NCBI GenBank assembly: GCA_964644845.1
Contig: CAZXXS010000060.1
Span: forward strand, 1 to 30,596
Source: Geothermovivens sp964644845
GTDB taxonomy: Bacteria > Zhuqueibacterota > Zhuqueibacteria > Oleimicrobiales > Geothermoviventaceae
DNA: 30,596 bases
Direction: 5' to 3'
Shown here piece by piece: positions 16,841 through 24,357 of the stretch; the stretch's first letter is position 1; the number at the start of each line of letters is the position of its first letter. The translations under genes were made by a program, and so were the position numbers. Below the pieces are notes generated by a model that did no database searches, had not been told where the DNA came from, and saw nothing but the letters and a program-made list of their open reading frames with translations.

Positions 16841-17293
16841 TCAGGGGCTAACATCCAACATCTCACCCAGGGCGTTCATGAACGTGTCCGCCGACTTCTG
16901 CAGCTCCTGCTCCAGAAGTTTCGGGTTCCAGATCTCGAAACGATTGAAGGCGCCCCCGACGACGGCTTCCCCCTCCAGCTTTGCGTGCGCCGCAAAATCC
17001 GCCGGTATCTGGATGCGACCCTGCTTGTCAAGGCTTGCATATTTCAAATTCAACCCCCACATTCGGGTGACGGCAAGCTTGGTTCGAAAATCCATGGGCT
17101 TTTCCAGAATGCGCGCCTTGAATTTCTGCCACAAGTCGAGGGGAAAAACGTACAGGCAAGGCTCCACCGCCTTGATCAGGACCAGTGTTTCCTGCGCCTG
17201 GGCGGACAGGGCTTTCCGGAAAGGCGCAGGAAAAGCGATGCGCCCTTTGTCATCGATCGAGCATCGATAGTACCCCTCGAGCTCGTTTGTCAT
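16841..17293 (-). CDS. mraZ: Transcriptional regulator MraZ
   Basis: MraZ is an AbrB-like ring-forming DNA-binding protein that represses its own dcw operon. The 150-residue protein carries two copies of the fold, with the paired signatures SIDDKGRIAFPAPFRKAL (residues 12-29) and SLDKQGRIQIPADF (about 87-100). The length is normal. The ATG follows AGAGGG with 8-nt spacing. It is the first gene of the operon, and its operator and promoter are visible just upstream. Confidence 0.97.
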   Translation of the reverse strand: MTNELEGYYRCSIDDKGRIAFPAPFRKALSAQAQETLVLIKAVEPCLYVFPLDLWQKFKARILEKPMDFRTKLAVTRMWGLNLKYASLDKQGRIQIPADFAAHAKLEGEAVVGGAFNRFEIWNPKLLEQELQKSADTFMNALGEMLDVSP

Positions 17294-17320
17294 TGGAAAA
17301 GCCCTCTTGGTTCCCGGCCC

Positions 17321-17360
17321 TGTGGTGGAAAGTGGGGAAAAGTGGTGAGCTGTGGTTGAA
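17321..17360. promoter_or_regulatory. MraZ-binding repeat array (four GTGG boxes, 10-bp period)
   Basis: On the plus strand GTGG occurs at 17322, 17332, 17342 and 17352, exactly 10 bp apart, in the contexts GTGGTGGAAA, GTGGGGAAAA, GTGGTGAGCT and GTGGTTGAAG. MraZ proteins are known to bind direct repeats of a TGGG/GTGG core spaced one helical turn apart upstream of mraZ. The array abuts the -10 element and covers the predicted start of transcription, so bound MraZ would block initiation. Confidence 0.85.
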
Positions 17361-17387
17361 GATAGCAGATTTGTCCCAGTTTGTCAA
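17359..17387 (-). promoter_or_regulatory. dcw operon promoter (sigma70 type)
   Basis: On the minus strand a perfect -35 TTGACA (17382-17387) and a -10 TATCTT (17359-17364) are 17 bp apart. It is the best promoter match I found in the window. Transcription would start near 17352, about 60 nt before the mraZ ATG, inside the MraZ repeat array. Confidence 0.88.
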
Positions 17388-18453
17388 GAGAAAAATCAGT
17401 CCAATGGAGCAAAACGCCCGAAAAAAGACACTTTCGGGTGACGGTACGCAAGCTGCGTGGCACTGAGAAGTGCGGGCTAAGCGGGACTTCCGAGAGCCGC
17501 CGGTCTACGCCTCAAGGTGGGGCGCAGAAGGTCGACTAAGGCTTCGGATCGGTCCAACTTTTGACTCACAAAATCCGACAGTTGGCTTTGAGAAGTAGGT
17601 TACCCAAGAGAGAAGAAAAAAACACGCCTTGGCTGCCTTTGGCTACAGAGACCCCGACTTCTTGCGGGCGCTGAAAGTCGGTGCGCCCACCGAAACAAAG
17701 CCGTGCGGCAAAGCGCGTGTGGAGAAATGCACCACTGACGCCGGGCCGGTAAACGTAGCGCCAAGCCGACACTCACCTTTCAAGGCGCCAAGGCAGGCCT
17801 TCCTTAAGCCGGTTCGCGTTGCAGCTTCCCCATTAAGAAACACACGTCCGCTCCCAGTTTGTCCACTGACGGCCTGGAAATCCGCCAAGCGCCCCGAATC
17901 TGGCACCGGGGCCCCGTTGTAACCCGAAGTACAACGCCTCGAACAGCTTGCGCCCCATCTTCGAAGCGCACTCAAGCGTGTCGCCCCGAAATTCTGGCCA
18001 TCCACCGCCAACCAGGTGTCTTTTGGCGACGCCGCCCCAACGCGACTCGCAGGTTGGCACCCAGTCGGCTTAGCTGCTCGTTCGAAAGGCGTCCAAACCC
18101 CCGAGAGCTAACGCGTCGCGTTTCTGCTGAGAAACCGTAAGCCTGGAGAAGCGGCAGCCAGAAACGGGCTGCGCGTGGAATCCCTGGGGTCCGCCGGTCT
18201 GACCGAAACGAGTCCCACCGCGCTACCGCAACTCCGCACGAAAGGTGCGAACTTGCGCATCCTGTGCCTTTGTTCTGAAGCCTTGGAGGGGAAACACTTC
18301 GGTTTGCAGGAGAGATCAGGTCAGCACACGGCTACCAGGAAGGCGGTTCGCCCCACCGATCCGGGAGACCGGAAACCGGTGCACCTGGCATTCACCACGA
18401 ACGTGCGTTGTGACTCGATCTCCACCGAGTCTTCTTTCGGCCTGGAGAAGAGG
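17388..18453. other. About 1.07 kb without a convincing gene
   Basis: This is the longest gene-free stretch in the window. Frames on both strands are short and mutually inconsistent. On the minus strand some fragments look protein-like, for example RFWLPLLQAYGFSAETRRV and GRLSNEQLSRLGANLRVALG in one frame (roughly 18040-18185). A second frame nearby (about 17930-18005) reads EFRGDTLECASKMGRKLFEA. They do not join into one frame. This may be a decayed gene, an RNA, or ordinary spacer. I found no tRNA, tmRNA or RNase P RNA signature. Confidence 0.3.
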
Positions 18454-18975
18454 TTAGAGAAGTCCAGCCTCGCGACAAAGCGACAAAATCTCGACGTAGG
18501 CCTGCTGCGGTGAGACTTTTCGCAAGTCCCAAACGGTCACGTCGTTGCGACTCAGGACTTTCCGGATGAGATCCCCCTGGAACTCCTGCTTCACTGCGAG
18601 AAGGACGGGCTGCGGCGAATCCAGCATTTCTTCGAGAAACTGCGCGAACTCCACGGCCGCGTCCTCCATCACACCCAATTCGTCAACCAGCAGCACGTCG
18701 GCGCTCGCCACCCACCGCCGAAGGGCAGGAACCAGGTTGTCAAACACTGCTGGATCACAGCCGTAGCGCATGAATCGCTTGTGTTGCTGCCACCGCACGT
18801 GAGCAAAAGGGTGGAGCACACCGTCCGGCGTTTGCAGAGCGAAGCCAGAAACCGTGTCATCTACCACCAGCGCCCGGGATCGCAATTCAACCACCGGTGC
18901 CCTCAGTTCCAACAAAACCCGATTGAGAACCGTGGTCTTTCCGGAGCCCCGGGGACCTGTCACTGCCACATTCAC
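18454..18975 (-). CDS. THEP1-type nucleoside-triphosphatase
   Basis: This 173-residue P-loop protein matches the NTPase family typified by Aquifex THEP1. Walker A is GPRGSGKTT (residues 7-15) at the very N-terminus, and the characteristic Walker B is VLLVDELGVME (about 94-104). The family hydrolyses several NTPs in vitro; the cell role is not settled. It starts at a GTG 12 nt after the stop of the upstream membrane-protein gene, with a GAGG 10 nt before it, so the two genes are likely co-transcribed. Length is close to that of the family. Confidence 0.85.
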   Translation of the reverse strand: MNVAVTGPRGSGKTTVLNRVLLELRAPVVELRSRALVVDDTVSGFALQTPDGVLHPFAHVRWQQHKRFMRYGCDPAVFDNLVPALRRWVASADVLLVDELGVMEDAAVEFAQFLEEMLDSPQPVLLAVKQEFQGDLIRKVLSRNDVTVWDLRKVSPQQAYVEILSLCREAGLL

Positions 18976-18987
18976 TTCAGAATGGCC

Positions 18988-19608
18988 TCAGAGGCTCTCC
19001 GCATTTCGAAGTTTTTCCAATTTCTGCAAAACTGTCGAGCGCTCTTCGATGAGTTGGGCAAATGAAAAAGAAAACCAGCCAGCGATCGCTCCGATCAAGG
19101 CGTAGATGGCAACCGCGATCGACACCGCAGCCAGTCCCCAGGCGGACGGCAGGCCAAGCACGCGTTCCAACATGCCCAGAAACCAGGCGTAGATTTGCCC
19201 GAATGGCCAACGAACGAAAAGACCAAGGTAGAAAAACGGGTGCACCAGCGACCAGGCAAGGGTAACTGCTCCACCCAGCGCGACACGCTGACGCCGTGGC
19301 GGGCCGGTCCGCAGAGCCAGGTCGAAGAGAAAGGTTTCCACCATGATCCCAAGAATCACACCGAGAGCTGCACCGCCCATTAGCAACAACTTGAGAAACG
19401 AAGCCACGAGCCCCATGCCCACCGAGCTGCCAAAGCGAGGCACCGCCAGACGGCCAACGACGAGAAAAGGTACGGCCAAACAGGTCATGACAGCCCCGGT
19501 AAAGGGTACGCCGAGGGCGTGCAGTGCAGTACCAAGGGTAAGCTCAAGTGCCCCCCACAAAGTAGCCAGGATTGTCAGGACAGCCAGGTTCATGGTCCGT
19601 TCGCGCAT
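18988..19608 (-). CDS. Multi-pass membrane protein, possibly an ECF-type S component
   Basis: The 206-residue protein is very hydrophobic, with about six predicted membrane segments. It has short charged loops (RTGPPRRQRV) and a C-terminal cytosolic helix rich in charged residues (IEERSTVLQKLEKLRNAES). Size and topology resemble S components of energy-coupling-factor transporters, but I recognise no specific motif and no EcfA/EcfT genes are nearby. The ATG at 19608 follows GAGGAG with 11-nt spacing; another ATG lies 15 bp inside. Its only partner is the NTPase gene just downstream, which suggests a joint membrane process. Function unknown. Confidence 0.7.
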   Translation of the reverse strand: MRERTMNLAVLTILATLWGALELTLGTALHALGVPFTGAVMTCLAVPFLVVGRLAVPRFGSSVGMGLVASFLKLLLMGGAALGVILGIMVETFLFDLALRTGPPRRQRVALGGAVTLAWSLVHPFFYLGLFVRWPFGQIYAWFLGMLERVLGLPSAWGLAAVSIAVAIYALIGAIAGWFSFSFAQLIEERSTVLQKLEKLRNAESL

Positions 19609-19827
19609 GCTCGCGTGTTCTCCTCGGTTTGTCTGCGGTGTGACCGTTCATTCCCGTCCCATTTTGGGAATCCACCGTTGAACAGCGCCCCACGTCTGCT
19701 TCCTTCGTCACTCACCGGTTGCTGAGAAGCCCCCTTGGAGGTTGCTCTTGTCAAGGGCTCTCCGGGGAACGTTCCCGCCGTTTCGCTTGGCTGCGGCTGG
19801 CACTGAGATTCGCGCGCGTTCGTCAGA
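19609..19827. other. Intergenic region after neuB, with hairpins
   Basis: This 219-bp stretch holds a perfect 12-bp palindrome GGGAACGTTCCC (19765-19776). It also holds a CCCTTG/CAAGGG inverted repeat on the minus strand (about 19735-19760). Neither is followed by a U tract, so an intrinsic terminator for neuB is not proven. A TTGACA at 19749-19754 (minus) has no acceptable -10 at 16-19 bp. Confidence 0.3.
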
Positions 19828-20871
19828 TCAAATAAAGTCCTGCCGCTTGAGCACTGTGTCTTCGGGAATGTCCCTTGCCGCTTTCCGCCCTACTACTGTG
19901 TACAGTTGCGCAGGCGAAATTCCTGTTCCGGGGCGCTTTGCGGTGAGCATTTCCTCGGTGATGATCTCCCCTTTCCTAATGGGCACCTTGGCAACAAGGC
20001 TCCGCCGAGCATACTGACGAGCTGGTCTCTCGCAGTCCAGCAGTTTCCGATCCTTTTGCCCGAGTGACTCCTGGATCAGTGTGAGGTTGGCGGTGAGCCG
20101 CTTCAGGTCGTCGGGGTCCATGGCGTGGTAGTGATCGTTTCCTGGCAGAGTCTTGTCCAACGTGTAGTGCTTCTCCAGGATGTTGGCCCCAAGCAGGTAA
20201 GCAGTCACAAGGAGCACCATGCTCGGATCCGGCACCGTATGGTCGGAGTAACCGATCACGCACTGCGGAAATTGCTCCTTTAGCCCTTGAATCATCCGCA
20301 GGTTCGCCAGCTCGTGGGGCGTCGGGTAGCTGAGCACACAGTGTAGCAGGGCCACCTGATCGTTCCCCTCGGACTCGATGGCTAAAAGTGCCTGCCGAAT
20401 TTCTTCGATTGTTGCTGCGCCCGTTGAGATCAACATCGGCTTCCCCTTGCGCGCTACGTACCGAAGGAATGGGAGATTTGTCATGTCTGCTGAAGCAATC
20501 TTGAAAGCAGGCACCACCTCGTCCAGGAAATCCACAGCTTCCTCGTCGAATGGAGTCGAAAGAAAAATAATTCCCCGCTCGCGAGCATGCTCGGCCAGTT
20601 CCAGGTACTCATCCCGCCAAAACCTGTCGTACATCTTGAAGAAGTCGCGTTGCGTTTTGTCAGTTTTCCAGTAGGCAGGCGACTCTTTGGCAGCCAGACG
20701 CTCAGCTTTGTAGGTCTGGAACTTGATTGCCTGCGCTCCATTTTCCGCCGCCAGGTCAATCATTCGCTTGGCCACATCCATGTCGCCCTCGTGATTCACC
20801 CCGGCTTCAGCAATCACAAACGGCGGGTAACCGTCGCCCACCACAAAATTGCCGATCTTAAGGTCAGCCAT
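19828..20871 (-). CDS. neuB: NeuB-family nonulosonic acid synthase
   Basis: The family condenses phosphoenolpyruvate with a six-carbon amino sugar to make a nine-carbon sugar acid (sialic, legionaminic or pseudaminic). The 347-residue protein has the TIM-barrel signatures FVIAEAGVNHEGD, AIKFQTYKAE, KIASADMTNLPFL, STGAATIEEI and LPGNDHYHAMDPDDL. It ends in an SAF (antifreeze-like) domain (about residues 287-347, from RRSLVAKVPIRKGE). The ATG at 20871 follows GGAGG with 4-nt spacing; the longer frame to 20958 overlaps the upstream gene and is rejected. It lies 13 nt downstream of the cytidylyltransferase fusion. Which sugar it makes cannot be told; spsE, pseI and legI are equally possible names. 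Confidence 0.93.
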   Translation of the reverse strand: MADLKIGNFVVGDGYPPFVIAEAGVNHEGDMDVAKRMIDLAAENGAQAIKFQTYKAERLAAKESPAYWKTDKTQRDFFKMYDRFWRDEYLELAEHARERGIIFLSTPFDEEAVDFLDEVVPAFKIASADMTNLPFLRYVARKGKPMLISTGAATIEEIRQALLAIESEGNDQVALLHCVLSYPTPHELANLRMIQGLKEQFPQCVIGYSDHTVPDPSMVLLVTAYLLGANILEKHYTLDKTLPGNDHYHAMDPDDLKRLTANLTLIQESLGQKDRKLLDCERPARQYARRSLVAKVPIRKGEIITEEMLTAKRPGTGISPAQLYTVVGRKAARDIPEDTVLKRQDFI

Positions 20872-20884
20872 CGCGCCTCCGTTG

Positions 20885-22567
20885 TCAGTCTCCCTTTGCT
20901 TCCTCCACTTCCCTCTCTTTTCTCGCGTTCTCCGTCTGCCATTTTTCGAAGGTCTCAAAAATCACACGGAGAACGTTTTCAACACTGCTGCGTAGATTCA
21001 CAGCGAGCATCCGCTCGCGCATTTCGCGTCGCACCTCGTAGTCATCCACCAATTCTTGCAGCTTACCGATCAACTCTTCCACCGACACCTGTACTCCGAG
21101 GCCAAGATTCGCCACACCGTGTTCGGCGTTGGCGAACAGGTGACGCATTTCACGCTCATTCTGGGCCATCACCACCGTCGGCGTACCGAGGGCAGCCATT
21201 TCGTACACGGTACGTCCCGCAGATGTGATCGCCAGATCAGCGCGGCGAATCTCTTCGCTCATCGAGCGGATATTCCTGCGCACCGTGACTTTTCGCTTCA
21301 GCGTCGCAAGTAGCTTCTCAAGCTCCTCCGCGTGGCTGAAGCCCAGACCGAGCACGCACGTGACGTCGAAATCGCCTCGAACTTTGTCCAAAGCCCTGAG
21401 AGCCTTTGCTGTCAGGTTGCCGGGATCTGTACCGCCGAACGTCACAAGAACACGCGTCACATTCCGGCGCAACGTGCGAGGCTGGGCTGAGTAGAATTCC
21501 TCACGCAGACACACGTAGTCCGGACCGTAGTAGTGGTGCGGCTTGGGCAGCGGATCCGAGTACAGTGCGTTGATCACAACGTCCGCTTCAAGGGCACCTG
21601 GTCCGAGATCTTCGAAGTTCACAACGAAGAACCCCCGCTCTTTCAAAGCGCGCACGTATTCAGCCTCTGTGTCCAGAACATCGTTGATGACCAGATCCGG
21701 CTTGAGCTCTTCCAGGGCACGCACGGGGTCCCCGGAAAATTCCACAACACGGTAGTTTCTGTCGCGCACCAGACGAATCCCGAGCGGGAAGCGGCTGTCC
21801 ATCACGAAGAAAATCTCGTGGTCAAGAATCCGGTGCGCCAGTGTGAGGGCACGGTAAACGTGTCCCAGCCCGATTTCGCGGTAGCCGTCGACGCGGAAAG
21901 CGATTCTGCGGCGTTGCAGGAGTTTCTCTACAACCCACCAGTCCAGATCGGAGTCGATGTCCACCGCCTCGTCACGCGACAGTTCGATGAGTGTCAATTT
22001 GGATCCAATCCGGCTCTCGGCCGTTACTACACGCCGCATGCTGCCGATGATTCCGCCGGTCTCCTGGTACAACGGCGGCAGGTACTGGCGGTTCAACCTT
22101 TCTTTGTAAAGCGGCTTGTACCTTCCCTCCTCGTCTACGGTCCAGTAAAGGTGTGTCCGGTCGATCACGGAAATCACCGTCTCTGCTTCGCCGCGTGCGA
22201 GAATCTCGACCGCCCTGTCAATGCTCTCCGGTTTCAGGAGCGGAGAGGTCGGTTGGAGCGTTAACACGATGTCCGCTTTGAACCCGCTCGCCTCCACCTC
22301 CCGCACCGCGTGATCCACCACCGGATCCAAAGGCACAGCGTCACCGGCGAGTTCAGGCGGTCGGTGAACCACTTCGGCGCCAAAACGCCGAGCCACCAGC
22401 GCGATTTCCTCATCTTCAGTGGTTACAACCACACGGTCCACACGCTTCGCTTTCTTGGCCGCGCTGATGATGTACCAAATCAAAGGCTTGCCGGCCAGGA
22501 TGCGCAGGTTCTTGCGCGGGATTCCTTTCGATCCGCCTCGAGCGGGAACCACTGCCAGAACGTTCAT
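20885..22567 (-). CDS. Fused CMP-nonulosonate cytidylyltransferase and PseG-like glycosyl hydrolase
   Basis: The 560-residue protein is a two-domain fusion. Residues 1 to about 222 form a NeuA/PseF-type cytidylyltransferase (ARGGSKGIPRKN at 9-20, LQPTSPLL, DIDSDLDW at 203-210), which activates a nonulosonic acid with CTP. Residues about 222 to 540 form a PseG/SpsG-type GT-B domain. It carries GLGHVYR (His236 matching the catalytic His of PseG), FGGTDPGNLT (377-386) and ITSAGRTVYEMAALGTP. PseG removes UDP from the sugar before NeuB-type condensation. In Bacillus subtilis the equivalents SpsF and SpsG are separate proteins. The ATG overlaps the upstream stop by 4 bp. It works with the neuB gene that follows. 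Confidence 0.93.
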   Translation of the reverse strand: MNVLAVVPARGGSKGIPRKNLRILAGKPLIWYIISAAKKAKRVDRVVVTTEDEEIALVARRFGAEVVHRPPELAGDAVPLDPVVDHAVREVEASGFKADIVLTLQPTSPLLKPESIDRAVEILARGEAETVISVIDRTHLYWTVDEEGRYKPLYKERLNRQYLPPLYQETGGIIGSMRRVVTAESRIGSKLTLIELSRDEAVDIDSDLDWWVVEKLLQRRRIAFRVDGYREIGLGHVYRALTLAHRILDHEIFFVMDSRFPLGIRLVRDRNYRVVEFSGDPVRALEELKPDLVINDVLDTEAEYVRALKERGFFVVNFEDLGPGALEADVVINALYSDPLPKPHHYYGPDYVCLREEFYSAQPRTLRRNVTRVLVTFGGTDPGNLTAKALRALDKVRGDFDVTCVLGLGFSHAEELEKLLATLKRKVTVRRNIRSMSEEIRRADLAITSAGRTVYEMAALGTPTVVMAQNEREMRHLFANAEHGVANLGLGVQVSVEELIGKLQELVDDYEVRREMRERMLAVNLRSSVENVLRVIFETFEKWQTENARKEREVEEAKGD

Positions 22568-24336
22568 TCGTTTCGCCTCATGCGTGCCTCAATCAGATCC
22601 GCCACACGCGCAGACGCTTGCCCGTCAACACCGTCAAAGTGGCTTCTGACGTACTTTTCTGCGCGGCTCAAAAGCCGGTTTCTGAACGACGCATCCTCCA
22701 AGAGCCTGATCAACGTTTCCTGAAACTCCTCGGAACTGTTCACCTCGATGGCCGCCCCGACGGAGGCCAGATCAAGTGGCGAAGGAAGCCCACCAATTGT
22801 AACAACTGGTTTGGAAAACAGCAGCGCCTCCATCCCAACCGTTGATGTTCCAGTGGCAACCACGTCCGCCGCAGCAAGGCAACTGTACAATTCCGCCTGT
22901 CTCAGAACCACTGCCCTGGGAACACTCCGTTCGCGAAGAAACCGTTCCACCAGGCCGTCACGCTCGCCCGGGTGAGGCTTAACCAGCACTTGCCACTCGC
23001 CAGGACGCCGTCCGAAAACCACTTCCAGCACACGCATCCGATCCCGCAAGTCTGGGAAATTCTGTGTTGCCAGCAACACAACGGGAAGATCCGGATTAGC
23101 ACCGGTCTCTTCGAGAAACGCTTTTCGGTCGAAACGGTCAGCGCCTCGCACGATCAGGTCCGTACGTGGCTGCCCTGTCACAGCCATGTCCTCCTGGGCG
23201 TACCCCCCGTGGCGAGCCAGAACCTCGGCGACACGTACCCCGTAAAGGGCAGTTACGTCTGGCAAAAGTCTTTCCCGGCGATCAGGGCAGCCCTCCGGGA
23301 TTCCCAAACACTGAGCGTAGTGGTGGTGGAATACGTGAATTCTGCCGTGCTGTACAGCCACTGTCGGAACACCGCTTCGCCTGGCGACGGCGGAAACGGC
23401 TCGACCCGCTGGGCCAGTTTCGTACGCAAGCAGGATCGCGTCTGGTTCCACCGTCTCCAGCAACCGACGAGCCAGTTCCACCAACCGTACCGCGTGCGGC
23501 AACAAGTTCAGAAAGATCAGCTCCAGGCGAACCTTGAGCAAGGGATAGAGATCCACGCCCTCAAAGCGAAAGATGCTTCGAAAAGCTTCTCTCTGCGTCA
23601 GGCGGACAAATTCGGCTGCAAACGCCGCCTGCGCCTCGCGGTAGCGCCGCTCCACAGTCCTGTCAAAGAGAGCTTCAAAAGCAAACCAGCGGCCGGACTC
23701 GCGACGTCTCCGCAACGTTGCCGTTTCGCCGCGTTCTCCGTAGTCCACCTCAGCTCCAACAACGTCGCAGCCCCGGCTCCGAAGTTCTTCCAGCACGGGT
23801 TCAAGTACCAGGTCTCCCTGCTGCCCCCAACCGAGATGTCCCCAGAGTCTCGAATGACTCACAGCCAGCACACGTGCTGTTGCGGCTCTGGTTCGATCCA
23901 GGACTTCGGCAGGTTCGCCGACTCGTTTCCGAAGTTTCCATTTGGCCGGAACGTAGCGATTGTAGAACATCCGGAGCAGTTTTCGGCCAGCTGCAGCTTT
24001 CGCGGCGTACAGGTACCGGGTCCACAGACCAGGCAGCACTTCGGCAGTCCCCAGTTTTGCGTCCAGCAAAGGATCCGAAACTGCTTTGAACGGCCAAGCG
24101 GCAAGTCCCGTTACTTTTGAGATCGACTTGGCGCTGCCGCTGGCCACTTTTCGTCCTAGCACCAGAAAGTCCCGGCTCACGTACGGGTGAACCACCCACC
24201 ACAACGGGTACCCGTCGAAGGAGGTCACATCCACCAGGCGTCGCTCGCCGTCCACATGCTGGACCGGCAATCGGTTCAACCACGCCAATGCCCTGAATTC
24301 CGGATTTGTCTCATCGATTTCCGCGTCGACAGCCAC
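22564..24336 (-). CDS. GT-B glycosyltransferase, capsule/polysialyltransferase-like
   Basis: The 590-residue cytoplasmic protein has no membrane segment. Its second half carries VAVQHGRIHVFHHHY, VTGQPRTDLIV, VLVKPHPGERDGLV and TGTSTVGMEALLFSKPVV. The QHG, KPHP and S/T-S motif series is shared by CMP-Kdo or CMP-sialate-using capsule transferases and CDP-glycerol-type polymerases. This makes it the best candidate to use the CMP-nonulosonate made by the neighbours, although donor and acceptor are inferred. The N-terminal 200 residues are less conserved and unassigned. It starts at GTG 24336, with GGAG 11 nt before it, 21 nt after the flippase stop. It ends in a 4-bp overlap with the next gene. 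Confidence 0.82.
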   Translation of the reverse strand: MAVDAEIDETNPEFRALAWLNRLPVQHVDGERRLVDVTSFDGYPLWWVVHPYVSRDFLVLGRKVASGSAKSISKVTGLAAWPFKAVSDPLLDAKLGTAEVLPGLWTRYLYAAKAAAGRKLLRMFYNRYVPAKWKLRKRVGEPAEVLDRTRAATARVLAVSHSRLWGHLGWGQQGDLVLEPVLEELRSRGCDVVGAEVDYGERGETATLRRRRESGRWFAFEALFDRTVERRYREAQAAFAAEFVRLTQREAFRSIFRFEGVDLYPLLKVRLELIFLNLLPHAVRLVELARRLLETVEPDAILLAYETGPAGRAVSAVARRSGVPTVAVQHGRIHVFHHHYAQCLGIPEGCPDRRERLLPDVTALYGVRVAEVLARHGGYAQEDMAVTGQPRTDLIVRGADRFDRKAFLEETGANPDLPVVLLATQNFPDLRDRMRVLEVVFGRRPGEWQVLVKPHPGERDGLVERFLRERSVPRAVVLRQAELYSCLAAADVVATGTSTVGMEALLFSKPVVTIGGLPSPLDLASVGAAIEVNSSEEFQETLIRLLEDASFRNRLLSRAEKYVRSHFDGVDGQASARVADLIEARMRRNE

Positions 24337-24357
24337 TTTGCCACGAACTCCGATTTC

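Noticed and set aside
17388..18453. RNase P RNA, tmRNA or tRNA in the gene-free stretch
   Set aside because: I could not find the GAGGAAAGTCC core, a tmRNA tag region or a GGTTCRA T-arm in a cloverleaf context on either strand.
19749..19754. TTGACA as a promoter for the membrane protein and NTPase genes
   Set aside because: No acceptable -10 hexamer occurs 16 to 19 bp downstream on the minus strand.
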